64,000 bases of DNA from Coriaria nepalensis (lineage: Eukaryota; Streptophyta; Magnoliopsida; Cucurbitales; Coriariaceae): positions 5,404,001 to 5,468,000 of the forward strand of contig CP114500.1 in NCBI GenBank assembly GCA_027186245.1, given 5' to 3'. Position numbers and translations under genes: made by a program. Position 1 is the stretch's first letter, and every line of letters starts with the position of its first letter. Below, piece by piece: positions 50,160 through 61,885 of the stretch. A model generated the notes under the pieces. It had not been told where the DNA came from and made no database searches. It saw only the letters and a program-made list of their open reading frames with translations.

Positions 50160-52361
50160 AGTTTTGAACGTAACTACAAGAGAAAAAATCTCATGAAAAT
50201 CTACTCTTTGTTTTTGGGTAAAACCCTTAGCCACTAACCTAGCCTTGTATCTCAAAGAATTAGAAGAATTAGAAGAATTAGAGGAATTACCTTCTTTTAC
50301 ATTGTAGATCCATTTGCAATCAATTAATTTATGCTTTTATGGTTTTGGGACTAATGACCAAGTTTGATTTGTCAGTAGGGACTTCATCTCCTCATCTATT
50401 GCTTGTTTCCACTTTTTGTTTTTCTTTGAAGCTATTACTTCAAAATAATCAGCTGGCTCATTCGTAATTATCTTTACACCTACAACTAAAGCAGTAAAGG
50501 TCAAATCTGCATATGAATATTTGAGATTTGGTTTTACCTACCTTTTGTCCCTATCTCTGATCAACTAGTAGTCAGTTATATGATCATGTTCAGATTCATT
50601 TAATACTTCAGTAGTATCTGTATCTTGATCTGGACCATTAATTGAGTCAAACACATCATCATTTTGATCTACATCATTAAGGGGGGAGCCCTCCAACTAC
50701 TGTCCAGAAGGATCAATAGTGGCTGTTGCCTCTACCTCAATTGAAGTACCATTAGTAATGTTACCTTTAGGAGTAGATGCATTTGGAATGTTAGATTTAC
50801 AAGGAAACAATTTTTCATTGAATATAACATCCCTACTTATTACTATCCTAATACCAGCATAATTTTTATATTAAAGCCTATAACCTTTTGTCCTCTCTTG
50901 ATAACCAAGAAAAAACACATTTGGGGGACATTTGGTCAAGTTTTGAATCTAATTTATGCATATATGCAACACAACCAAATACACACAAATTACTCAAGTC
51001 AAGTTTTCTATTATTCCTACCTTGTTCAGGACATTTGAAATTTAACATTGTAGATGGATTTCTATTTATCAAATAAGCAGCAGTCTGTAAAGCCTCTCCC
51101 CAAAATGGTTTTGATATACCAGCTGTAATCATAAAACATCTTACCCTTTTTAGAAGTGTCATATTCATTCTCTCAGCTACCACATTTTGTTGAAGTGTTC
51201 TAACTACTATTCTATACCTTAAGATTCCATGTTCTTTACAATATTCAATAAATTTCAGATTGCAAAATTTCAATCAATTGTCTGTTGTAAGTGTTTTTAT
51301 CCTTTTACTTGATTGATTTTCTACCAAAGTTTTCCAACCTATACATTTTTCTAAAGTCTCATCTTTGGACTTTAACAAAAACACCATATATTCATACTAA
51401 AATCATCTATAATGGATATAAATTTTTTTTTTTGACCATGAGACAACTTTTTCAGGACCCCATAAATATGCATAAACATATTCAAGACACGACTTGGCTA
51501 AGTGTGCTCCTTTATGAAATCTAAGCCTATGTTGTTTTCCTAGTATGCATATTTCACAAAAATCAATTGAAGGAGAAGTAATCTTACCAAGCATACTATT
51601 TTTATGCAGATCTATCATACATTTCTACCTTATATGGCCCAATGTTAAGTGCCATATATTTGAACTTTCAGTTTTGCTTGTAACAAGAGTAGAATCTGTT
51701 TTACCATTAAAAAAATATCCATACATAACATATAACCCATTCCTTTTGATACCTTTTAATACTAAGTTGTTATTTTTATATACCAAGATGCAACCCTTTT
51801 TAGGTTTTTATGAACATCATGTTTCATCTAAAGTTCCTATGGAGATTAAATTTCTTTTCAGTTTAGGAATGTATCTTATATTTATTAATTTTATCAAATT
51901 TCCATATATATCTTCAAAGTTTTGTTACCTATTCCCTCTATCTTATACATGTGGTTATTTCCCATATAGACAGTTCCCTCATTAAGTTTAACAAAATCAT
52001 GAAACCATATTCTATTCGGACTCATATGAAAGGTGCAGCCAGAATCCATAATCAACTCATTTATAGTGTATTAGACACATTTAATACTTCAGAATAACAT
52101 ATAGTAGACGATTTATCTAGTACAACATTTCCTTGTACATTGCTCGTGTTGACTTTCCCCCAAATTCAAAACCATTAGGTTGTATGCTTCTTGGTCAATC
52201 TCAATTTTCTTTGCCAAATTTTCGGCTATCCATTTTGTGTCATATGGTTCTAAAGTAGAGAGAACCTTATTTTGGGACAATAAGACACTCATCTTCTTTT
52301 CCCAGATTCTAAAATCTGATTTTTCATCAGATATAGGGATTTGTAGAGTAGTGGAGGCCAT
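50160..52361 (-). mobile_element. Ty1/copia gag-pol remnant, minus strand
   Basis: From right to left on the minus strand there are several recognisable blocks. Gag starts at MASTTLQIPISDEKSDFRIW (52361). A GAG-pre-integrase motif CEICILGKQHRLRF lies near 51550. Integrase is at 51273-50878 (FIEYCKEHGI, RTLQQNVVAERMNMTLL, PFWGEALQTAAYLINRNPS). The start of reverse transcriptase is near 50380-50180 (TNQTWSLVPKP, LIDCKWIYNVKEG, RYKARLVAKGFT). Stops and frame changes occur throughout, and an AATTCT triplication lies inside the RT segment (50254-50284). Most of RT and all of RNase H are missing at the left end, so it is a truncated, dead copy. Confidence 0.85.
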
Positions 52362-52817
52362 ACTCTCTCTCTCAAAGACTTTTGACTCAAATTTATATTA
52401 GTAGAGTTGTTTGAAAAATTTTTAACTAAAGAATTTCCAAAACAACCAACATAATAGATTCAACCGAGGCAAGTTAATTCAAATCAGTTTTCAGAGTCAG
52501 TTTTTATTTATTCAATCAAGATTGAATAGATATACAAGTTCAACACTTTTATAACAAACTAAATCATAGCATAGTTTGACAGTTCAATTTCTTTTATTTG
52601 TATTGAAATAGTCCTTAATCATATCACTAGACTAGATTCTTTTTAACACATGGATCAAGTTAATTCATCAATTTCTAAATTTAACAGACATACAAGAAAT
52701 CACTCAGAAACAACTTAGATCTCAACAGAATCATCAAGATATTTCAATCAAGAAATTCAACCCTAACAAATAAACCCAAAAATATATATAGAACAACTTT
52801 GATCTAGTTAAAAAAAA

Positions 52818-53043
52818 GCTCTGATACTATTGTTATAATTTCTTTATCTATTCCAATCTTAAATACCCTAATTTCTAATCGGTTTTAGATTCTATTCTTT
52901 TATCAACAATATAATAGAACACACAAAAGTAAACGACACCTGAAATTACTGTGGTTCCTTAATTGGGTACATCTTAGTTGAGCTCAGGCTAAAGCCAAAT
53001 CTCACACCACTATGAATAACATCTCAGTACAAATGCAATATTA
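52818..53043 (-). mobile_element. Primer binding site and 5' LTR remnant of the copia element
   Basis: On the minus strand TAGTATCAGAGC (52829-52818) differs by one base from TGGTATCAGAGC, the initiator tRNA-Met primer site used by most plant copia elements. The DNA beyond it (52831 to about 53043) would be the 5' LTR. It ends abruptly where GC-rich sequence of another element begins, so the LTR is cut. Confidence 0.65.
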
Positions 53044-53044
53044 C

Positions 53045-54535
53045 TCACCCGCTGCATGCGGGTACGGGGCTCAGCCCAGCCCGTACACGGGCGTAGGCTG
53101 GGCTCAACTTTTTTACCTGTGGGTTGGCCTGACTTGACTCGTTTTTTAAATGGGCCATGGGCTATCACGCGGGTGTGCGAGCAGCCCGAATAGTACCATC
53201 CTACTGTAGCAGCATGATAATACACCATAGGCTTTTTAGCTATGCATAGCCTGCATGGCTAAAGCCTCAAGGAGGCAGGTTCCGTTTTCTTGTGGGTTCT
53301 GTTTTTTTTCCTTTAGGCTAGGAGGTTTTCCATGATATTTTTTTAAATGAACTATCTATTATTACAAATCACAATAAAGTTATTTCTTTGAATAACTCTT
53401 TATTAATAATATCCTAAATTATAAGTTTTCAAACATAACAAAATTAGAAAAGAAATCACAAGGTATACTAATTTACTCTGCGAGTCAATGAGGGCCTTCG
53501 ACCTATCGAGTAAACTAGAAATCATGATACTCTACGGGTCGAAGATTCCATCGACTAGTCGAGTAATCTGGTCGATGGAGCCTTCCACCTGTAGAGTATC
53601 ATGATTTTTAGTTTGCTCGACGGTTTGAAAGCCTTATAGACCCCTCGAGTAAACAAGAAGTTATGTCATAGCTGTTAGTCTGTAATGATACTCAACAGGT
53701 TGAAGGCCCCATCGACCCGTCAAGTATCATAACTTCTAGTTTACTCAATGGGTATATGGGCCTTTGCCACTTCGACCAGTAGATGCACATTGCATAGATT
53801 GACATGTGAGATGTCGTTCTGTGCGTCTATTGGTTGAAGGGTCAAACTATCGAAGGCCTCATCAACCCGTCAAGTAAACTAGAAATTATGATACTCGACA
53901 AGTTGATGGGGCTCTCAACCAATCGAGTATCATAATTTATAGTTTACTCAACTGGTCGATGGGGCCTTGAAGTTAGTGTTCTAACTTGTTAAATGTAGGA
54001 AATGGATGGTACTAGTCCTCAACGTCCAAGACACGCTATTTGGAACTACTTTGATGAACTGTATTGGACCAACCAAGAGACTGGAGTAACACAACGACTA
54101 GCACGATGTCTCGTGTGCAGTAAAGTTTTTTTATAAAAGTCTTGGAAATGGAAGTGGCCATTTGCGCCGACATCTCCTAAAACACCCATTAGTTATATGT
54201 CCATCTACTTTAGCGTAATGTAATTAAATATGAGTTATTAAATAAATAGAAGCACATGTCAATTTCAATTTTTAGTTATTAATGAAGCTTTTTTATGTTA
54301 TAAAATCTCTTTATTAAACCACACAACTTATTTAATATATAATACAATTATTTTTATTAAAAAAAATTCAAAAAGCTAATTTTTAAGATCGTATATGAAT
54401 TTGGGCTCAGACCGGGCTGAAGAATTTATGATCCGGCTTGAGCCCGAATTCAACCTAAGTAAAATGGGCTAAGCCCTACCCAACCTTAAACGAGTTTGGA
54501 CTGCTTGCGCGCCAGGCCGGGCAGGACCTCTAACC
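53045..54535 (+). mobile_element. Degenerate hAT-like element with a BED zinc finger and subterminal palindromic repeats
   Basis: GC-rich ends (CCCAGCCCG type at 53060-53180, and GCCAGGCCGGGCAGGACCTCTA at the right near 54512-54533, which reversed begins TAGAGGTCC) resemble hAT termini. Inside, 54003-54190 encodes, with one frame break, MDGTSPQRPRHAIWNYF, ARCLVCSKVF, then LGNGSGHLRRHLLKH: the W..(Y)F...C..C...H...H layout of a BED finger, the DNA-binding domain of hAT transposases. No catalytic domain is left. The left end is uncertain. It probably inserted into the copia LTR at about 53044. Confidence 0.55.
53470..53970. repeat. Array of nested imperfect palindromes
   Basis: The motif ACTCGACGGGTCGA..GGCC..TCGACC.GTCGAGT, itself able to form a hairpin of about 35 bases, recurs at roughly 55-130-base spacing. 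Spacers alternate between AAACTAGAAATCATGAT and its reverse complement ATCATGATTTCTAGTTT. Units have diverged by 10-25 percent by eye. It lies in the subterminal part of the hAT-like element. Confidence 0.75.
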
Positions 54536-54961
54536 AAATGTGCTATTAATGCCTCATCCCAAGTTTCGTTTAGCAACCAAACTTCCACTTTTGACATTTT
54601 GTGAAAATTCCAAAGCACCCGTTTGATACATTCGAAAATGTCTCATCTGATATGCCTAAATTTTTTACCAGAACTCCATTTTTTTGGGCCAAAATGACAA
54701 ACACAAAAATCCGAACTTCATTTCAATTCGTAATATCCCCACTCCAAATCGACAACAATTGTATATGTATCAAATAGAAGTGTTAAAAAAAAAAAAAAAA
54801 GCTCGCAAAAGGAGAAATACAACGAAGGAGATATTCTAGTGTACCCCTGGAGTATATTCAAATCAAGCCAAGCCACATCGACATTTGAAGTATATGCTCC
54901 GAGAGTAGACCAGAATTTCTCTGTAACAATGCCGATTATGGTTGGTCACAGGAAACTCGGG
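54536..54961. other. 3' flank of the RhoGDI gene
   Basis: An A-run lies at about 54785-54800; otherwise non-coding. It holds the RhoGDI 3'UTR. Confidence 0.5.
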
Positions 54962-56489
54962 CTAGCTTCTCTTTTTGATCTCAAAGGAGTATTTAAGTTC
55001 CATATGACATCGTCTATCATCATCTTCAAACTGCACAATGCAATACCCAAGTACACACCCAAAAGGGTGGAAAAGAAAGTGATCAAACTTAACATATGTT
55101 TTCTGTAAGCATAATGTAATAAAACTTGACTGTCTTGTAACATCAAATAATGAATGGTTTGTCTTTTACTAGTTGAAAAGAAATAATACTTTTCCCATGA
55201 GCTAACAACTTTGTGTGCAATGTAGGACCTGACATAAAAACAATCCCATGTCTAATTAAGTTAGAAACATTTGATATCATGCTCAATTCCTATATACTTA
55301 GTCTGGTTTTCTGAATCGATATTAGTTTATTCAACAGCTCCGATCAAAACATGAAACTCAACTACCTTATTGATTCAGTGGGACGATATTCGCAGCATGT
55401 TATAGTAACGAAATGCCAAAGAAAATTAAGGAATGTAAACAGAAGATTGATTTGATTTATACTTCACTCACCTTGAGCTTAGCTGAGTAAACACCCCTAG
55501 CAAGTAAGCCAGAAGGAGTAGTCTCCTCATCCAAAGTATGCACATAGGGTTCCTTCTGTGGAGCAAAAGTACCCAACATTCCCTTGCTTTGATCAACTAT
55601 ACATAATACAACAACAGAGGCCGAACCACATTGAGCATTTTTCGGCATTTTAATCGAAAAAGAAGTTGAAGCTTTGAAGATTACGGAAAGCACTCTATTA
55701 CGGAGATATATAGCGTTATCAAATATCTAATCACACACCTTGAATCCCTAATTTCCGTACTGTGTTGGAATAAGACAGGCCCGAAACAATGTTGTGAAGA
55801 ACAGTGAAGGTTAGTTTGAGCTGATATGGTGACCCTTCTTGGAGAGTGAAGAAAATATGGCCATTCTCATTTCCTTCCTTTATAGGAAAACAAATATTGG
55901 TTTGCTTAGAACACTCATCAGAAATAATCTCCATTGAGTGGAATTTCACTTCTGGTTCCATTTGACCTGAAAATTGGAATTGAAACAAGAAAATAAAAAA
56001 ATAATAATAATAAAAATCAAGTAGCAGATTTTTGATATGGAAGATTGTATAAAAGCAAACCATTAAGATCACTTTCCAAGCAACCAAGCAACTTCTCTTT
56101 CCACCGCCGTAAGCTTTCATCGTCCTACACAATCAAGGGATCAAGAATCAATGTAAAGAAAGAAAACCCATTTTATGCAAAAATGAAAAATCTCAAAAAA
56201 TTGCAGCCAATATTAAAAGGAAGAGAAAGGAGGAAGGAGAAGGAGAAATAGGGAGGGAAAAGACCTTGTCTTTGGCAATCTGTTCCTTGAGAGAAAGGAG
56301 AGGTCCAGGAACGAAAGCAGAATCATTGTCACCATCGCAGTCGAATTCAGAGACCTCAATGCTTTGTTGTTTCTCATATCCACTCATCATCTCCTTCTGC
56401 TTTGCTTGTATTTGATCAGCCATGGCTTCACCACAAGCTGATGATGATGACCTTCCTGCTTCCTTTACTCTCTGTTTCTCATCCTCCAT
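54962..56489 (-). CDS. Rho GDP-dissociation inhibitor (ROP GDI), 236 aa, 5 exons
   Basis: Exons are 56489-56265, 56124-56061, 55966-55739, 55596-55472 and 55030-54962. All introns are GT-AG and the sum is 237 codons with the stop. The acidic, flexible N-terminus is followed by the regulatory arm (GPLLSLKEQIAKDKDDESLR, then RWKEKLLG). Then comes the immunoglobulin-like beta sandwich that holds the prenyl group (GSPYQLKLTFTVLHNIVSGL, GTFAPQKEPYVHTLDEETTP, SGLLARGVYSAKLKFEDDD, HMELKYSFEIKK). RhoGDIs extract ROP/RAC GTPases from membranes and keep them GDP-bound; the Arabidopsis homologue SCN1 confines root-hair initiation. Length and motifs are normal and the gene looks intact. Confidence 0.94.
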
Positions 56490-56981
56490 TACTACTACAA
56501 CTACTCTTTACACACTGGGAAAAGTACCACCAAAAAAAGAAAAAACCCTTCAAAGCGATTTTAAGCTACCCTGTACACATCAAGAAAAGAAGAGAGACAG
56601 AGGAAAAAGGATTGAATTGTGTAGAAATTTGGCTTTCGTTTCAAAAATCTTTCTTCGTATGCATTATACACGACGGTTAGTTTAATAATATGTGAGGATT
56701 AATTTTGATGTTATGTAAAAATTTAATTTTTTATTTTACAATTAATTTTTAATTTCACTAATATTTTCTTTATATATTAATTTCACTAATATTTGAGATT
56801 TTCAAGAAATTGTATGTAATCAATAAATAAGAGTGTGTTTGTTTCTCTGTCTTTTGACTATTTCACCTTTGTCTGATTTTACAGTGGGCCTCACTGTCGG
56901 CCTACTCATTGGAAATGATTCAAGCCAGGTGGGGAAGGTATCACGTGAGTAAAGTTTCACTTCGAACTTAGACATTCCGTG
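56490..56981. other. RhoGDI 5'UTR and promoter
   Basis: CT-rich leader just upstream of the start, then AT-rich promoter DNA. A TGGGCC-type site II core lies near 56884 (GTGGGCCTC). No gene was seen. Confidence 0.5.
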
Positions 56982-57413
56982 TGTCACTCGACTCTCATTC
57001 GAGTAACCAAGTTAGCCTAACCGAATCTTGCCAAAAAGTTTGCTTGAAGACTTAGAAAAACATTTGAGCTAGAGAGAATACTTGGAGAAAGCTTGAGAGA
57101 ACAGAAGACTTTGAGTTTTACTAGAATGCTAGTATTTGAAAATGATTTATAAATGAGGAGGACCCCTTTTTATATAAACCCCTACTTGAAATGGATGGTC
57201 AAGATCAAATCGATCTAATGGTTATAATCTATCTTCTAGAGAATTTCATACAAATATCTACTATTCTACAAGAGACTAAAATAATGTACAAGGTTCTAGA
57301 GAATTTTACAAGTGTGTAAGAAATCATAAAAAATCCTAGATAGGTCTAGAAGTTTCTAGACTCTTCCATGAAGCCTCTTCCACCTTTTCCATCAAGTAAT
57401 GTAGTCTGTGACA
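56982..57413 (-). mobile_element. 3' LTR of a Ty3/gypsy element, 432 bp
   Basis: On the minus strand it begins TGTCAC and ends GTGACA, a perfect 6-bp inverted repeat. It directly follows a purine-rich tract (GTGTGGGAGCA) and the chromodomain-coding end of pol, as a 3' LTR should. A TATA box TATATAAAAAGG on the minus strand lies at about 57166-57177. The 5 bases beyond its end (CCGTG, 56977-56981) would be one copy of the target duplication. Confidence 0.75.
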
Positions 57414-57424
57414 TGCTCCCACAC

Positions 57425-58400
57425 CTATTCGGGCGACGCCCTCATCATTTGTTCAAGCTCGAATTGCTCAATGCGGTCCTTGAGCTGCCACAACAAATCT
57501 TCGTGCTCCCAACTAGCCTCATTCTCTAGGACTCCCTTCCATCGAACGAGATATTCATTGTAGCTCGGCACACCTCGCTTCCTTATGATTCTATTCGATT
57601 TCTTCAACTTCCCTATCATAGGAAGTGACCACCGTTGTTGGTGCCCACTTGGACACACCTCGACTAGGTTCATCCTTATCGTTATGATAAGGCTTCGAAA
57701 GACTTACATGAAAGACTGGATGAATCTGCAATTTCGATGGTAACTCTAACTTGTAAGAGACTCATTGAATGATCTTGAACGACCCCTCATACAGTCGGAT
57801 CAACCCCTTATGCACTGCCCTCAACGACTTGAATTGCTAAGACAAGAGCTTCACCATGACATGATCTCTCTCTTGGAATTCTACTACCCTTCGCTTAAAA
57901 TTGGCTCACTTCTTCATCTTCTTTGACGCCTTCCTCAAGTGGGCATGAGCTATGTCTATCTCCTCTTGTAGTCCTTTAACAAATTTATATGCTGCAAGAC
58001 TTTTTTCCATATAGCCCAACGCTACCGCATTTGGAGTCAACAGTTGGTGACATATGGCAAGGTCAAATGGACTCTTTCCCTTTGATTCACTCTGATGTAG
58101 GTTATAAGAGAATTGTGCCGTGTCTAACAACTTGGTCCAATCCTTTTGGTTGACACTCACGTAGTGCCTCAAGTAAAGCTCCAACAACCCATTCACCCTC
58201 TTTGTTTGGCTATCAGTTTGAAAAAGAAAACTTGTGGAGAAGTTCAAGTCTGAACCAAGTAACTTGAACAACTCAGTCCAAAATCTCTCGGTGAACCGTG
58301 GGTCTCAGTCACTCACAATGGTTTGGGACACACTCTAAAGCTTCACCATGTGCTTCAGGAATAACAGGGCTGTCTCATCGGCCGTGGCTGGGATGAACAC
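57425..58400 (-). mobile_element. Ty3/gypsy chromovirus integrase and chromodomain remnant
   Basis: Minus strand. Integrase C-terminal half: SVSQTIVSD.DPRFTERFWT near 58300, FKLLGSDLNFSTSF, TDSQTKRVNGLLELYLRHYV, WTKLLDTAQFSYNLHQSES and KGKSPFDLA (58271-57906). After a decayed gap there is a chromodomain, NEYLVRWKGVLENEASWEHE followed by DLLWQLKDRIEQFE (57570-57440), which reads histone marks to guide integration in chromoviruses. Several stops interrupt it. The 5' LTR, gag and most of pol are absent. Confidence 0.85.
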
Positions 58401-60450
58401 CGCATACTCAGAGAATCAGCAAAAATATATCTCATAAATTTTGCGGCGACATTAAATGGATGGTGTTCGGCCCTTCACACTTTCAGATGAAACATAAATT
58501 ATCTGCCACCGTCGGTACACCCTTTTCCTATACTACTTCATACTAGCAACTCATTGAAGCCTTTCAGTGTTAGTCTATGAATATCTGTAGTGTAATCGGT
58601 AAATTTAAAAAAAATTATGATCAAATCTAAGACTTGATTATCATATAGGCATATTACAACCAAGATCAAGATCATAACATATACATATCATATATATAAA
58701 TAACAGAAAGCATATTAACATCCCATTAAAATGTAAGAGTTTTGGAATCAAGAATCTTACCTCTCTTGATTACAGAACCGAACAACAACTCTTCCAATAC
58801 CGAATCCAATATGAAGAATTAGGCACCCATGCATTCCTTATCTAACTATAATCCATACGATTCATTCACTCGGTTCACTTTGTAGTTCAAAGTTCAACAC
58901 ATGAACCGAGAAGTTTAGAAAAAATGTCTATTTTTCTCTCTATGATTTCAACTAAGTCCAATTGGATAAAGAGACTTGTTCGGTTAGCCTTGTAGAAAAC
59001 CTTATAGCATTAATGGAGCAGTCTTAGCACACACCACCGCAATAACATTCTTGATCACTATTGGAAGAGGTTGTAGCTGATGAGAAATACTTTTCATCTA
59101 TTTGAAGAATCATCATATCCTCTTCCTCCTCTGAATCATTTAGTAGAATCTAATAAAGGGACCTTTTTAATCCTTTGGCGATGGCTAAATCAACAATTTT
59201 CGACTTCATGTAATGTCCAATTTAGCTACTTTATAGAGTTGTGTTACTTTTGTAGCCTAAATATTATGAGTATATTTAGATTAATATTTAAGTAAGATTT
59301 ACATATTATAAGGATTAAGATAGAGATCATGTAAGTATAAGTTAAAAATCTCTTATAGTCAGCACTAAATTTCGAATATATTTATGAAAATGATTGAGAC
59401 GTAAACATAAAATTTATCTTTTAAGTTTATTAAATTACAATAAGGATCATACAAATAATAAGAACAACAACAACAATAATAATAAAATAGTAATATGAAT
59501 GTTCAGTACTATCCTAATCATTACAATAGAGTTTGGATGAATAGCCAAGTATCATTAGCCCCTTACATGCCTTGAATTTTTCTTACTCATCTGGCTCTCT
59601 TTATTATAGGATAGCTAGTATAATTTATATAGATTAAGTAGGTCAATGAATTTAAAAAACTCAAAAAAGCAAATAAAAAGGAAGAGTAAAATAGGAAAAC
59701 TACTTTCTTTAAATTTCTTTTATCTTCGGCGGCTAATGAATTTTTTACCACTTTCTTTATTTCACGTGAAATTTTAAGCGAAATTTAAGAATTTCATTCT
59801 TTTTTTATAATCTGAAATAATTGAAAGTGAAAGTAAATTTTTTTACATATATCTTAATTGTGGATATTCATTTAAAGATTACTTATCCAATAATTGAGTT
59901 AAAATTTAAAAATACGTTTAAATCTCTTGCTCTTCGTAATTATAAACTAGTATTTATTATTAATCGTGTCTTATATAGAGTTGATTAATCTTGAACTAAT
60001 ATATATATATATATATTTATATTATGCGTATGACATGCTTTGGAAACATAGAAGTCAATTCATGTTGTATAACAACAACCCTGAAACTGAAAAGATACAT
60101 GTTGTGTGATATGAAATTGCCTTATAGAAAGAAGTGAGAAAAAAGAGAATTTGAATTATACAAATACCGTTTGTAATAAAATCTTGCCCTCAGTTTAATA
60201 TGGGCCTTCTTGCCTATAATAGCATAAAAAAACTAGTGCAATGAATTGCTTTCCTCTCCATTATTGCTTTCTCTGAAGTGAATGGGCTTCTGTTTCTCAT
60301 GGCTGAAAGAAGTTAATTAGGTCCACATTTGAGTGATATTCAATTGCTAATGTAACCACCTTTAAATTTCTTTGTAACAATCTTTCATTTCTAAGTTAAT
60401 GAATGGTTATTTGAAATTTGAGAGACGATAATGATAAAAGTACATGTGTT
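58401..60450. other. AT-rich intergenic DNA with possible further retrotransposon debris
   Basis: No ORF with recognisable motifs was found. The interval 58600-59060 is less AT-rich and could be an old LTR, but I found no ends. A (TA)n run lies near 60000. Confidence 0.4.
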
Positions 60451-60852
60451 CTAATGTTTTGTGAACAGAAAGATGAACAGAATCAAGAACATCCCACAAG
60501 AAGCAAGCCTGAAACACAGCGTGTCATTTAATGCGTAAAACATTGTCTTCTTCTTCTTCTTCTTCTTATTTGCAAATGGATCAACATCCTTAAAGATCAA
60601 GTAAACTCCTGGGTCACCCATATTCACCTCACTCCCATTCAAAATAGAATTGTTTATCCCTTGAATATTGTTGTTTATGTATATATTAATGCTACAGAAA
60701 TGTTCAGGCATTAACTCACCATTTTTAGAGAGGCCGGGACAAACATACATTGAAGCTCCATTGTTTATGCCTTTAAGCTTTACCCCTTCAAATGTGGCAT
60801 TGCCTGCAGTTTGTGGGGCCATGGAAGGAGATTTCCTTAGACAACAGATCAA
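60451..60852 (-). CDS. Hypothetical 133-aa ORF with a hydrophobic C-terminal tail
   Basis: I do not recognise a family. The frame opens MICCLRKSPSMAPQTAGNAT, has two cysteines in the middle (YVCPGLS, EHFCSIN), sites for N-glycosylation (NATF, INNSI), then a Lys run encoded by a CTT/CTC repeat (about 60547-60569), and ends with a strongly hydrophobic stretch before FTKH. A hydrophobic tail could be a GPI-anchor signal, but there is no N-terminal signal peptide in this exon. It could be the last exon of a longer gene, a decayed gene or chance. Confidence is low. Confidence 0.3.
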   Translation of the reverse strand: MICCLRKSPSMAPQTAGNATFEGVKLKGINNGASMYVCPGLSKNGELMPEHFCSINIYINNNIQGINNSILNGSEVNMGDPGVYLIFKDVDPFANKKKKKKKTMFYALNDTLCFRLASCGMFLILFIFLFTKH

Positions 60853-61640
60853 GAGACTTGTAAATTCTTCTGTTTCTTTGAAGGGTATATATATGGAGTT
60901 TTATGACTTGCACTTTTTTTTTTCCTTCTCTCTCTCTGTAGCATAAAGAAAAGTGTAGGCTGTCTTGGAATAACTTGTGCTGCACACTTACGAATTAAGA
61001 GGATGCAGTGCACTTTTTTCCTGGCAAAGAGAACTTTCAAATGTTGCCCACTATGATAATTGACAGCAAGGATTCCCTGACTGCCAAATATCATGCTTTC
61101 CGACAGATTTTAGCCGTCAGAGTGATAAGAATGTGGCACATCAACTCAATTTTAGTCATCGCCTCAATTTTAGCCGAGGGACAAAAATGAATCAATGACT
61201 GATATAATATATTTTTTTATCCTGAATGGAAAACAGACGGTTGAGATTTTTCTGAAGATATGGTAGACATAATGTTCGAGAGGCGATGAATCTCTACTCC
61301 ATAAGACCAACTTTTTCCGATTTCTGCTCCTGAATATTTGTAGAATAGCAATTGGACATTAGTATTTAACTTCTTTTTCAATTTTTTAAACAAGAATTCA
61401 ACCATCTAATAAGACTAAAATTTAACCCTACTTTTTATATTTTAAAGTAAAATATTCTGAAGAGGAGAATTTGGCATCAACATTTCTAGGAGTCAACAAC
61501 TGCTACAGTAGAGTAATGAGCTGATTAATTCAATAATGTTAGCCGTCGATAATTTGGAAGCACTGTCCCAACCGATCGGCTCAGCTGAGCTGTGGTGGGT
61601 GTTCAGTCCCTAAAGTTCAAACTTAGGTGATATCATCAAG
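60853..61640. other. Non-coding interval
   Basis: No gene was seen. Short overlapping frames in several phases have no motifs. Confidence 0.4.
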
Positions 61641-61726
61641 ACAAGTTCGTAAGTTTTTCCCTTGCTGGTGCCATCATCTTTCAAGGCTGTCAAAATTCCG
61701 GCGGCAACATCAGCAACAGAAACAGG
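61641..61726 (-). pseudogene. Exon fragment of complex I subunit NDUFA9 (39-kDa)
   Basis: After an acceptor-like TTTGCCTAATGCAG the minus strand encodes PVSVADVAAGILTALKDDG and then TSKGKTYEL. This closely resembles an internal exon of the plant mitochondrial NADH dehydrogenase alpha subcomplex subunit 9, an atypical SDR-fold protein (compare QPVYVVDVA..I..ALKDDG...GKTYELGGPDV). The expected donor after GAACTTG is lost (TCTTGATG follows). I find no other NDUFA9 exons within the window on either side. It is therefore an isolated exon, by duplication or capture. Confidence 0.65.
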
Positions 61727-61885
61727 CTGCATTAGGCAAAGAATGTGCTTGGTCAGAGAAGAAACCAAGTATACAAGTTATAGTTGAAATCATTAAAAGA
61801 TCTACTATCTATTATTCAACAATTACAGTCGCTGGATAAAAGTAAAAATAACGAAGCAGTGGATCCCAAAATAGAGTCAGCTGAG

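Noticed and set aside
53470..53970. CRISPR-like array of repeats and spacers
   Set aside because: Units are imperfect palindromes with spacers that repeat as reverse complements, in a plant hAT-type element. There are no unique spacers and no cas genes.
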